Part shown: positions 1 through 7,062 of the stretch, piece after piece
How the letters are laid out: every line of letters starts with the position of its first letter
Position numbering within the stretch: position 1 is the stretch's first letter
Assembly (NCBI GenBank): GCA_002413075.1
Contig: DHWG01000170.1
Coordinates: 37,038-47,440 of the forward strand
Source: Desulfosporosinus sp. UBA5188
GTDB lineage: Bacteria; Bacillota; Desulfitobacteriia; Desulfitobacteriales; Desulfitobacteriaceae
Length of the DNA: 10,403 nt
Direction: 5' to 3'
Position numbers and translations under genes: made by a program
The notes under the pieces: model-generated
Seen by the model: the letters and a program-made list of their open reading frames with translations, nothing else
Told to the model about the DNA's origin: nothing
Database searches by the model: none

Positions 1-106
1 CATTAAGCTCGCGGTTTCCTTTTTGACAAATGCTCTCAATATTCGTTCTTTTGGCTGAAGTGTTGCGTTTTTACAACATGTAGCTATAGTGATACTGCAA
101 TGAGGC

Positions 107-922
107 TTATAATTTCTCAGCCAAACCTTGTAAATGTTGAGCCGTTTGAGTGAGTGATTGTATCGAAGCTCCTATTTCCTCAATTGCCGCCAAGGCATTT
201 TGCGTATGATCACTAAATTTCTCTAGTTTTGACACCATACTACCGAGCATTTCTTGCATACCACGCATCATTTCCTGGATTTCCGCCGCCGATCCCGCGC
301 TATTAACAGCCATCTTTTGGATTTCCGTCGCCACAACACTAAACCCTCTACCGACTTCACCGGCCCGCGCAGCTTCAATCGAAGCATTCAACCCTAAGAG
401 TTTCGTGTTTTTAGCAATAGAATTGATATATTGTACCACCTTTTCTGTTCTAAGGGATTTTTCATGCACACTGTGGGAACCAAGAGCTATTGACTGCCCC
501 GATTCTGCAAGGTTCTGCACTGTGTGGCTGATCTGTTCCATCGCAATCGACATTTGTTGCAGACTCGTAGCCAGTTCATATGACGTTTCTTTTAACTCCT
601 CACTGATATGGTTTAGTTCAGTAGGGACACCCACGGACATTCCTCCGATTACTTGGCCATCAACGATCAGGGGAAAAGCCACTGCATAATACGGAATTCC
701 CAAAACTTCAGCACCGATCTCCTTGACAACACTTTTTCCAGTTTTCAGGGCTGTCTCCGCTGATGAACCTTTAACGATTAAATCACCTAGATTTACATCC
801 CATGAAACTCGTTCTCCGCGTAATATACCCTGATACTTTTCCCGATCATAAACCACCACAGAACCCTTCTTGAAAATGACCTCATACACCAATGGCATTA
901 TTTGAAGTAATAGTTCAATCAT
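107..922 (-). CDS. Short soluble methyl-accepting chemotaxis protein
   Basis: This is a 271-aa cytoplasmic chemoreceptor expected to pass a sensory signal to CheA/CheW. The C-terminal half carries the receptor signalling hairpin: residues 175-205 contain LLGLNASIEAARAGE followed by GRGFSVVATEIQKMA, the conserved CheA/CheW-contact tip, flanked by heptad-rich helices (about 103-170 and 206-271). Residues 1-100 form a small alpha/beta domain (FPLIVDGQVIGGMSVGVP at 83-100) that looks PAS/Cache/GAF-like, but I cannot name the family. There is no transmembrane segment or signal peptide, so the sensor is probably intracellular. At 271 aa it is far shorter than classical receptors. ATG at 922 is preferred because GGAGG and AGAGGA lie just upstream. 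An in-frame TTG at 1012 would start inside the neighbouring terminator hairpin. It lies downstream of the permease gene on the same strand but beyond a strong terminator, so it probably has its own promoter. The ligand is unknown. Confidence 0.88.
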   Translation of the reverse strand: MIELLLQIMPLVYEVIFKKGSVVVYDREKYQGILRGERVSWDVNLGDLIVKGSSAETALKTGKSVVKEIGAEVLGIPYYAVAFPLIVDGQVIGGMSVGVPTELNHISEELKETSYELATSLQQMSIAMEQISHTVQNLAESGQSIALGSHSVHEKSLRTEKVVQYINSIAKNTKLLGLNASIEAARAGEVGRGFSVVATEIQKMAVNSAGSAAEIQEMMRGMQEMLGSMVSKLEKFSDHTQNALAAIEEIGASIQSLTQTAQHLQGLAEKL

Positions 923-978
923 TCCTCTTGCACCTCCACTAGTCGAAGTCCTTTCATGAAAATCAGTGACTCTGATTA

Positions 979-1036
979 GGAAAAAACAGGTATAACAATA
1001 CCCGTAGTACAAGTGAACCTACGGGTATTGTTATAC
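979..1036 (-). terminator. Intrinsic terminator of the CoA-transferase/SDR/permease operon
   Basis: Positions 990-1007 and 1019-1036 form a perfect 18-bp inverted repeat with an 11-nt loop. Read on the minus strand it follows the permease stop codon by about 20 nt, and the stem is followed by CTGTTTTTT (989-981). This is the classic stem plus U-tract arrangement for leftward transcription. Confidence 0.88.
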
Positions 1037-1054
1037 GTAAATTTGTAAAATTAA

Positions 1055-2449
1055 TTAGACGAAATGCAAAATGCTTTGGAAAAAGATGAGTACAAAGACG
1101 GTTGCTGTTTTAATGAGGGTCATCACAAAGATATCTTTATAAGATTGTTTATGAGTTAGACCAGCAATCCCCAACAGTGTGATGACTGCACCGTTATGGG
1201 GTAATGTATCCATTCCGCCAGAAGCCATGGAAGCGACACGGTGAAGTAATTCAGGGCTAACATTAGTTCTTGCAGCCCAGTCCAAGTAATGCTTACCAAA
1301 CGTATCCAAGGCAATGCTCAACCCACCTGAAGCTGAACCCGTGACCCCAGCCAAAGTGTTAACGGTCACTGCTTCTGATAACAAGGGGCTACCCCCTCCG
1401 TTAATACCCATCAAAGCGTGAGCGATTGTTTGAAAACCAGGCAGAGATTTGATAACATTACCAAATCCTACTTCTGAGGCGGTATTCATGACCGCGAGCA
1501 GAGAACCAATGGCACCCAGGTTGATTGCTTTGGCAACGTTCCCTTTAATACGACGAGGGTTAATGACGAAGGCAAGAGCGATACCAACTACTAGAGCAAT
1601 CATAAGTGCCCAGTTATTCATCGTCCCCAAAACCCCTGTTTTGGGGATATTGTAAGGGGCTTGAGTGACCCATGAGGCGATATTCCAACTTGGAAACACT
1701 AACTTTTGCAAAACGAGAGTGACCACAAGCACTGAAATCAATGGCAGCGCAGCTAACAAAGGATTAGGCAAGTTGCCATCTTCAACAATTTCAGGTTCAT
1801 TTTTATGATTATCCCCATAACCTTCCCCTGCAGCTTGGGCTTTACGTTTTCGCCACTCTAAATAAACCATACCAGCGACTAATACCATGATAGCACCTAA
1901 TGTACCAAAAACAGGAGCGGCAAAAAGATCTGTGTTGAAAAACTTCATCGGGATAGAATTCTGAATCTGGGGTGTTCCTGGGAGGGCATCCATGGTGAAG
2001 GTGAAGGCCCCCAAGGCGATTGTTGCGGGAACAAGCCGTTTAGGAATATCTGCTTCCTTAAAGATCGAAGCTGCAAACGGGTAAACGGCAAACGCTACAA
2101 CGAAGAGACTGACCCCACCATAGGTAAGAATCGCAGCGGACAAGACGACAGAAAGCATGGCTTGTTTTTTCCCCAGCTTATTGACGATCGCTTTGGCAAT
2201 GGCTTTGGCCGCGCCCGATTCTTCCATGACTTTACCGAAAACGGCACCCAGCAAGAAGAACGGGAAGTAAACCTTTAAATAGTTCGCTAAATTGGGCAGG
2301 AATATTTCCGTATAGGTCGGCATAATAGCCATTCCAGAAAATACGGCCGCTAGTATTGCAAAAACAGGCGCGAAGAAGATCACTGAGAAGCCACGATAAG
2401 CCATGAACATTAAGAGTCCTAGGCTCAAGAGAATTCCTATAACTGCCAT
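1055..2449 (-). CDS. GntP-family organic acid permease (putative hydroxybutyrate/hydroxy acid transporter)
   Basis: This is a 464-aa polytopic inner-membrane transporter of the gluconate:H+ symporter (GntP) family, expected to import a small carboxylate with protons. The protein is hydrophobic almost throughout, with roughly 11-12 membrane segments. Characteristic stretches are YGGVSLFVVAFAVYPFA (110-126), DALPGTPQIQN (154-164) and a late ASGGLSIALDTFG motif. A hydrophilic loop at about 198-228 (EWRKRKAQAAGEG onward) divides the two halves. The ATG at 2449 is preceded by GGAGGTG at a suitable distance. It is the third gene of the operon after the CoA-transferase and the SDR, separated from the SDR by about 200 bp that holds a hairpin-rich element, and it ends at a strong terminator. 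The B. subtilis YxjC permease sits in an equivalent cluster (from memory). A substrate such as 3-hydroxybutyrate is an inference from the neighbouring enzymes; gluconate is less likely because no kinase is present. Confidence 0.9.
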   Translation of the reverse strand: MAVIGILLSLGLLMFMAYRGFSVIFFAPVFAILAAVFSGMAIMPTYTEIFLPNLANYLKVYFPFFLLGAVFGKVMEESGAAKAIAKAIVNKLGKKQAMLSVVLSAAILTYGGVSLFVVAFAVYPFAASIFKEADIPKRLVPATIALGAFTFTMDALPGTPQIQNSIPMKFFNTDLFAAPVFGTLGAIMVLVAGMVYLEWRKRKAQAAGEGYGDNHKNEPEIVEDGNLPNPLLAALPLISVLVVTLVLQKLVFPSWNIASWVTQAPYNIPKTGVLGTMNNWALMIALVVGIALAFVINPRRIKGNVAKAINLGAIGSLLAVMNTASEVGFGNVIKSLPGFQTIAHALMGINGGGSPLLSEAVTVNTLAGVTGSASGGLSIALDTFGKHYLDWAARTNVSPELLHRVASMASGGMDTLPHNGAVITLLGIAGLTHKQSYKDIFVMTLIKTATVFVLIFFQSILHFV

Positions 2450-2504
2450 TCAAAACACCTCCATCAATTTTACACGTTTTAGGTTTAAGAGATTTTATCA
2501 ATTA

Positions 2505-2615
2505 CGGGACACCCAGTTCTATAAGTGGGTGTACCGATTTCCACTTCAGTGGGGGTAGACTCCCCCACCGAAGCCTCGATGTTCAGCTTTAGCTGAACGA
2601 GTTCAGTCTGGGTGT
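2505..2615 (+). mobile_element. Hairpin-rich mini-element resembling IS200/IS605-family ends (no transposase)
   Basis: Three consecutive hairpins fill this intergenic space. Hairpin 1 pairs 2505-2515 with 2526-2536 (11 bp, one mismatch). Hairpin 2 pairs 2544-2555 with 2562-2573 (CTTC-A-GTGGGGG against CCCCCAC-C-GAAG, one mismatch). Hairpin 3 pairs GTTCAGC (2581-2587) with GCTGAAC (2592-2598) around a TTTA loop, followed by GAGTTCAG. The GAAGCC, then hairpin with CTTTAG apex, then GTTCA order is typical of IS200/IS605 (TnpB-type) right ends. The outer segments ACACCCAG (2509-2516) and CTGGGTGT (2608-2615) are also complementary. No tnpA or tnpB reading frame fits here, so this would be a non-autonomous relic. 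The strand is inferred from the right-end-like hairpin. A plain structured intergenic RNA is the alternative. Confidence 0.55.
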
Positions 2616-2646
2616 TTATCTTTCAACAACCATTGCGGTGCTTGAT

Positions 2647-3393
2647 CTAAATGTAACTTCCGCCATTAATATCCAGCACCGCACCTGTGATATAGGCAGA
2701 GGCGTCTGATGCTAAGAACAGCGCTGCGTCCGCGACTTCCTCTGGTTCGGCAAAACGCCCTACGGGAATCGAGGTTATCAGTGCCTTTAACTGCTCTGCA
2801 GGGTATTTATTCATCATGTCCGTATTGATATATCCCGGTGCCAAGGCATTACAGGTAATTCCCTTAGTCGCATTTTCAACAGCCGTAACTTTGGTTAACC
2901 CAATCAGCCCGGACTTAGAGGTTGCGTAATACCCGGTCCCAAAAATGCCTATACGAGCTGTCAGCGAGGAAAGATTCACAATTCGTCCGTAACCTTGCGC
3001 GCGCATTGACGGAAGGACTGCTTTCGTGCAGATAAATGGTCCTGTCAGATTGACCGCCATGACTGCTTCCCAGTTAGCTAGATTCCCTTTATGAAGGAGG
3101 CCGTCTCGATTGATCCCGGCGTTATTAACGAGAATATCGACCCTTCCGAACCTCGCGATAACCTTTTCTACCATACTGTTCACTTCGTCTTCTTTGCTGA
3201 CATCTGCCAGGAAAAGCTCTGCCTCAACGCCTATATCCCTAAGTTCTTCGACTGTTTTCATCGCCTTGGCCTCATTAAACGAAATATCATTCACCACAAT
3301 TTTTGCGCCTTCACGGGCGAAAGTAAGCGCAATGGCTTTACCTATTCCCTGGCCGCCCCCTGTGATTAAGGCCACTCTATCTTTAACTTTCAT
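2647..3393 (-). CDS. Short-chain dehydrogenase/reductase, probably 3-hydroxyacyl or 3-hydroxybutyrate dehydrogenase (NAD-type)
   Basis: This is a 248-aa classical SDR of the FabG/3-hydroxybutyrate dehydrogenase group, cytoplasmic and normally tetrameric. Visible motifs are the dinucleotide-binding TGGGQGIG (11-18), NNAG (90-93), Asn115 in AVNLTG, catalytic Ser143 in NLSS, and Tyr156-x3-Lys160 (YATSK). The C-terminal GAVLDINGGSYI is typical of the family. Asp36 at the end of beta-strand 2 (VVNDIS) favours NAD(H) over NADP(H), which suits an oxidative catabolic role rather than fatty acid synthesis. ATG at 3393 overlaps the CoA-transferase stop codon in an ATGA, indicating translational coupling; AAGGTG lies upstream. 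A GTG four codons earlier (3405) is possible. With the CoA-transferase and permease it probably interconverts a 3-hydroxy acid (or its CoA ester) and the 3-keto form. Sequence alone does not separate the free-acid from the CoA-ester substrate. Confidence 0.88.
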   Translation of the reverse strand: MKVKDRVALITGGGQGIGKAIALTFAREGAKIVVNDISFNEAKAMKTVEELRDIGVEAELFLADVSKEDEVNSMVEKVIARFGRVDILVNNAGINRDGLLHKGNLANWEAVMAVNLTGPFICTKAVLPSMRAQGYGRIVNLSSLTARIGIFGTGYYATSKSGLIGLTKVTAVENATKGITCNALAPGYINTDMMNKYPAEQLKALITSIPVGRFAEPEEVADAALFLASDASAYITGAVLDINGGSYI

Positions 3394-4970
3394 TTTGCTG
3401 CACACCTTCCATTCACTTCATCGCTAATTTTCATGAGTTCTGGATAAAACAATTTCGAATCCATCGTTCTTAAAGTATCAGAGATAATGGGTGTAAATTC
3501 CATCAGAGCCAAGATGTCTTTTTCCAGATCCATGCCAGGTGCGATCTCTTCAAGCACGAGACCCAGTTCTCCTAAGGAAAAAACAGCCCTTTCCGTAACG
3601 TATAACACCCTTTGCCCTTTCTTACGCGCGTAGTTTCCGCTGAACGTGATATGCTCAACATCATGGATTAACTTAGAAATTTTCCCTTCTTGTTGAATGA
3701 CGAGCTCACCATCCTGAACTTCCACCTTTAGTCCATTGGCTGTAAAGGACCCGCAAAAGATCACTGTTTTTGCAGTTTGGGATATATTAATAAATCCGCC
3801 AGCTCCGGCAATGCGCGTCCCAAATTTACTAACATTGACATTGCCATGTCTGTCACATTGGGCCATCCCCAGCACCGCGATATCCAATCCGCCACCATCA
3901 TAAAAATCAAACTGATACGGTTGATCGATAATGCAGTCTGGATTAAAACTTGCTCCAAAGCTTGCGCCTCCAGCGGGTACCCCTCCTATAGGGCCTGATT
4001 CCACCGTCAACACAAATTGTTCTAAGCTCCCTTCCTCCGCAGCCACCGACGCTACCCCTTCAGGTACTCCGATTCCTAGATTGACAATCGCTTCTGGGGT
4101 AACTTCCAGGAAAGCCCTTCTGGCCATAACTTTACGTTCATCAAGAGGGATGGCTTTGAGCTCTGTTAAGGGAAATCGTATCTCTCCACTGTAAGAGGGG
4201 TTATATTGCTCCCCGAACGACTGCATATGAAATTCAGGCCGACTTGAGATGACCACCGCATCCACTAAAATGCCAGGAATCTTGACATCTCTGGCCTTGA
4301 TACTTCCTGCTTGAACAACCCGTTCCACCTGTACGATGACGATGCCACCACTATTTTTGACGGCTTGGGCAATGGAGAGACCTTCAAGGGTGAGAGCTTC
4401 TCTTTCATACGAGATATTCCCAAATTCATCAGCTGACGTTCCTCTTATGAAGGCAACGTCAATGGGGAAGGAATGATAGAGCAGATACTCTTTACCCTTA
4501 AAACTTGTTAGTTCCACCAAATCCTCCTGGGTGACGTTATTTAGCTTTCCTCCGCCATTACGCGGATCGACGAAGGTCTCCAAGCCAATATGGGTTAACG
4601 TTCCAGGCTTCCCAGCGGCAATATCTCGGAAGAGATGGGTTATAACCCCCTGGGGAAAATTGTAAGCTTCTATCTTATTCTCCACCGCCATCTTCCCTAA
4701 CTTTGGCGCAAGATTCCAGTGTCCACCCACAACACGTTTTAGAAGACCTTCATGGGCTAAATGGTTCATTCCGCGATCTTTGGCATCCCCCTGCCCTGCC
4801 GCATAAACCAAGGATAAATTATTGGGTGTACCCGTCTCAACAAATCTCTTTTCCAAAGCCGTCGTTAATTCCTCTGGGTGTCCAATGCTTACAAATCCAT
4901 CAATGGCCACCATACTTCCGTCTTGAATCAACGCCACTGCTTCAGCTGCCGTTAAGACTGCCTTCTTCAT
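3390..4970 (-). CDS. Fused alpha-beta family I CoA-transferase (propionate/acetate/3-ketoacid CoA-transferase type)
   Basis: This is a 526-aa cytoplasmic enzyme that moves coenzyme A between short-chain acyl-CoA and free carboxylates through a glutamyl-CoA thioester. Both family I halves are in one chain: the alpha half at about 1-270 (AVALIQDGSMVAIDGF near the N-terminus) and the beta half from about 280. The active-site motif ESGPIGG (ExGxxG) places the catalytic glutamate at residue 324, the same number reported for Clostridium propionicum propionate CoA-transferase. The length also matches that enzyme and E. coli YdiF (about 525-530 aa). ATG at 4970 is preceded by AAAGGAGGG. It is the first gene behind a predicted sigma-54 promoter and overlaps the SDR start by 4 nt. 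In B. subtilis the corresponding operon has split ScoA/ScoB subunits. A role in activating or releasing acetoacetate, 3-hydroxybutyrate or a related acid is inferred; substrate range in this family is broad. Confidence 0.93.
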   Translation of the reverse strand: MKKAVLTAAEAVALIQDGSMVAIDGFVSIGHPEELTTALEKRFVETGTPNNLSLVYAAGQGDAKDRGMNHLAHEGLLKRVVGGHWNLAPKLGKMAVENKIEAYNFPQGVITHLFRDIAAGKPGTLTHIGLETFVDPRNGGGKLNNVTQEDLVELTSFKGKEYLLYHSFPIDVAFIRGTSADEFGNISYEREALTLEGLSIAQAVKNSGGIVIVQVERVVQAGSIKARDVKIPGILVDAVVISSRPEFHMQSFGEQYNPSYSGEIRFPLTELKAIPLDERKVMARRAFLEVTPEAIVNLGIGVPEGVASVAAEEGSLEQFVLTVESGPIGGVPAGGASFGASFNPDCIIDQPYQFDFYDGGGLDIAVLGMAQCDRHGNVNVSKFGTRIAGAGGFINISQTAKTVIFCGSFTANGLKVEVQDGELVIQQEGKISKLIHDVEHITFSGNYARKKGQRVLYVTERAVFSLGELGLVLEEIAPGMDLEKDILALMEFTPIISDTLRTMDSKLFYPELMKISDEVNGRCAAK

Positions 4971-5063
4971 AATTTCCCTCCTTTAGATGTTCGAGGTTAA
5001 ACACCCCATTGGTTTTTCCGCATAGTGCAGAAAACATTAAATATACAGATAACTTATTTATAT

Positions 5064-5078
5064 GCAATACTTATGCCA
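5064..5078 (-). promoter_or_regulatory. Sigma-54 (-24/-12) promoter of the CoA-transferase operon
   Basis: On the minus strand the sequence is TGGCATAAGTATTGC, preceded by T and followed by A. It matches the TGGCACG-N4-TTGC consensus with the exact GG-to-GC spacing (GG at 5077-5076, GC at 5065-5064). Transcription would start near 5052, about 80 nt before the CoA-transferase ATG. The adjacent gene encodes a sigma-54 activator with an intact GAFTGA motif, which supports the assignment. Confidence 0.85.
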
Positions 5079-5136
5079 AGACTAATAAACACCTGTAATC
5101 CGTATTTTTAAGGGGTTTTTCAGTAATAAACGTCCA

Positions 5137-5186
5137 TAAAAAGCCACTTATGTGTAGCTACTAAGCTACACATAAGTGGCTTTTTA
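5137..5186 (-). terminator. Terminator of the sigma-54 activator gene
   Basis: Positions 5137-5159 and 5164-5186 form a perfect 23-bp inverted repeat with a 4-nt loop (acta). On the minus strand the right edge is TAAAAAGCC and the exit side is GGCTTTTTA, giving an intrinsic terminator about 75 nt after the activator stop codon. It is symmetric and could work in both directions. It insulates the sigma-54 promoter from read-through of the activator gene. Confidence 0.85.
5153..5170. promoter_or_regulatory. Candidate enhancer (UAS) site 1 for the sigma-54 activator
   Basis: The palindrome is TGTAGC-N6-GCTACA, centred about 110 bp upstream of the predicted start site of the CoA-transferase operon. 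It shares its arms with the second palindrome at 5224-5241 and is therefore more than a by-product of the terminator stem whose apex it forms. Fis-type activators bind such dyads at -80 to -200. The assignment is an inference from repetition and position. Confidence 0.55.
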
Positions 5187-5223
5187 ATGTAAAAGTCCAC
5201 ACGTTCCTTCATCCTAGCAACCC

Positions 5224-5241
5224 TGTAGCAATACTGCTACG
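5224..5241. promoter_or_regulatory. Candidate enhancer (UAS) site 2 for the sigma-54 activator
   Basis: The palindrome is TGTAGC-N6-GCTACG, with GTAGCA (5225-5230) and TGCTAC (5235-5240) as perfect arms. It lies between the activator stop codon and its terminator. Its centre is 71 bp from site 1 and about 180 bp upstream of the predicted sigma-54 start site. There is no T run beside it, so it is unlikely to be a terminator. Confidence 0.55.
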
Positions 5242-5259
5242 TGTTGCGATATCACCATA

Positions 5260-6984
5260 CTATCTTTCACCTTCCGCTCCGTCTAAGCCGTATTTTTCCA
5301 TTTTTCGGTATAGATTGGTCCGATGAATTCCCAGAATTTCCGCGGCATTACTTTTATTACCACCTGTTGTCTCAAGAGCCTTCAAAATGGCCTTGCGCTC
5401 TGCCTCCGCCATTTCAAGGGCTAAGGGCTGCAGTAAGGTATTTCCTCGCCGTCCCTGTAAATCTTGAAGATATAAGGGAAGATCTTTAAGCTGAATGATA
5501 CTTCCTTCCACAACATTGATGGCTCTTTCAATAGCATTCTGAAGTTCACGAACATTTCCAGGCCAGGCATAAAGCTGAAATAGTTCAATAACCCGACGAT
5601 CGAGCTTTCTTAAGGGTAACCCCAGTTCGTGTTGGAATTTCGCCAAAAGATGTTCACTTAAAAGTAGGACATCCCCCTCTCGCTCTCGTAGAGGCGGTAT
5701 CGTCACCGTAAAAACGTTGAGCCTATAATATAAATCGCGGCGGAATTCCCCTTTTCCAATCATTTTTTCCAGGTCTTGATGGGTCGCTGCTATAACCCGG
5801 ATATCCAGTTGCTGCAACCGATTACTTCCGACTCTTTCGACTTCTTTTTCCTGTAAGATCCGTAAAACTTTGGCCTGCATCGTGAGCGGAAGATCACCGA
5901 TCTCATCTAAGAAGATTGTCCCTTTATTGGCCAATTCAAACTTTCCTGGTTTACCGCCTTTCTTGGCTCCGGTAAAGGCCCCTTCTTCATATCCGAAAAG
6001 TTCTGCCTCCAAAAGCTCCGACGGAATTGCTCCACAGTTCACCCTTACAAACGGTTGGTAAAGGCGCGTACTTGCGGCATGAATGGCATGCGCAAAGATC
6101 TCTTTACCGGTTCCACTCTCACCACGCAAAAGTACAGTAGCCTTCCCTTGAGCCGCCTTCTCCGCCAAACCTTTCGTCCGAGTAATCGATAGACTTTGCC
6201 CAATAATGTTACTAAATGTGTAGCGAAATTTCTGGTAGTGTTTTAATTCCTTCTCATAAAACTTTAGCTTGTTCTCCAATAAATCTAACTTTTCTGCCAA
6301 AGTACGAAGTTCCCTAACATCACGAAACATAACCTTTCCCACTGCACCAATAATTTTTCCTTCTTCTCTCAAAGGAAGTCGCATAACCATGGCTTCCTTA
6401 CCATTAATGTCCATAATTTCTCCGATTTCTGCGATTCCAGTCTGGGCAACTATATGCATGCGACTTTTTGGTAGAATCTCAGTACAGTGATGGCCAACCG
6501 CCTGCTCTTGCTCAATATTCAAGAACCGACAGTAACTCTTCGTAATTCGGGTTATATTTCCATGAGAGTCTACAACCATAACCCCATCATAAGCCTGTTC
6601 AAAAATGCTTTCCAAGTTGGTAAGGCTATTTTGAGTATTATCTAAACGTGATAATACATTTTGTAAGTCACTACCATCTTGAAAAAAGGCCACCGCTCCT
6701 ATTGTGTCACCGTTTTGATTTATAGGGGAACGGTTCGCAATAAACATTCGTCCCCCTATGAACAACTGCTCTGAGTTGGGTTCGCCATCCTGTATTACGC
6801 AGTTGAGCTTAGTATTCGGAATAACCTCAGTAATTTTCTGGTCCATAATTTCTTTCACATCTAACTCAATATATTGAGCGGCAACTGGGTTACAATAACA
6901 GACAGCATCCTGATTATTAATCACAATAACGCCAGCCTTCATGGCCTGAAAAACCTGGTCAAGTTTTATTTCATTTGTCTTCAT
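5260..6984 (-). CDS. Sigma-54-dependent transcriptional activator, PAS-PAS-AAA+-Fis HTH
   Basis: This is a 574-aa enhancer-binding protein that remodels sigma-54 RNA polymerase by ATP hydrolysis. The order is PAS-like domain 1 (about 8-110), PAS-like domain 2 (about 122-225), a coiled-coil linker (226-255), an AAA+ domain and a Fis-type helix-turn-helix (about 543-563). AAA+ motifs are complete: Walker A GESGTGKE (288-295), GAFTGA (335-340), Walker B GTIFLDE (355-361) and the RR pair in EFRRDLYYRLN (415-416). There is no phosphoreceiver domain, so a ligand or redox cue sensed by the PAS domains probably controls it, as in RocR/BkdR-like regulators. ATG at 6984 follows GGGAGGAG by a few bases; the in-frame ATG at 6999 would overlap that site. 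It lies directly upstream of the CoA-transferase operon, which has a matching -24/-12 promoter and paired palindromes, so it is almost certainly the local activator. The effector is unknown. Confidence 0.95.
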   Translation of the reverse strand: MKTNEIKLDQVFQAMKAGVIVINNQDAVCYCNPVAAQYIELDVKEIMDQKITEVIPNTKLNCVIQDGEPNSEQLFIGGRMFIANRSPINQNGDTIGAVAFFQDGSDLQNVLSRLDNTQNSLTNLESIFEQAYDGVMVVDSHGNITRITKSYCRFLNIEQEQAVGHHCTEILPKSRMHIVAQTGIAEIGEIMDINGKEAMVMRLPLREEGKIIGAVGKVMFRDVRELRTLAEKLDLLENKLKFYEKELKHYQKFRYTFSNIIGQSLSITRTKGLAEKAAQGKATVLLRGESGTGKEIFAHAIHAASTRLYQPFVRVNCGAIPSELLEAELFGYEEGAFTGAKKGGKPGKFELANKGTIFLDEIGDLPLTMQAKVLRILQEKEVERVGSNRLQQLDIRVIAATHQDLEKMIGKGEFRRDLYYRLNVFTVTIPPLREREGDVLLLSEHLLAKFQHELGLPLRKLDRRVIELFQLYAWPGNVRELQNAIERAINVVEGSIIQLKDLPLYLQDLQGRRGNTLLQPLALEMAEAERKAILKALETTGGNKSNAAEILGIHRTNLYRKMEKYGLDGAEGER

Positions 6985-7062
6985 GTTATCTCCTCCCATA
7001 ACGTAAGGAAAAGTAAAATCTTCTTTACGAAGTCCCTAATTGCTCCAATCTTCTAAATAGTT

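Noticed and set aside
61..78. TGTTG...CAACA hairpin after the chemoreceptor gene as a terminator
   Set aside because: Only a 5-bp stem and no T run follows on the minus strand, so it is too weak to call.
405..689. Plus-strand open frame of 94 codons
   Set aside because: It is the shadow of the chemoreceptor coding sequence on the other strand, with no ribosome binding site or recognisable family. The other overlapping open frames in the window were dropped for the same reason.
923..1012. Upstream TTG start adding 30 residues to the chemoreceptor
   Set aside because: It begins inside the permease terminator hairpin and the added residues look non-conserved (MYYGYCYTCFF); a GGAGG site precedes ATG 922.
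3394..3405. GTG start of the SDR at 3405
   Set aside because: ATG at 3393 gives the standard MKVKDRVALITGG N-terminus and an ATGA overlap with the upstream stop; the GTG adds only MCSK. It is not fully excluded.
6985..6999. ATG at 6999 as start of the sigma-54 activator
   Set aside because: The GGGAGGAG ribosome binding site lies within the first codons of that reading, which points to ATG 6984 as the start.
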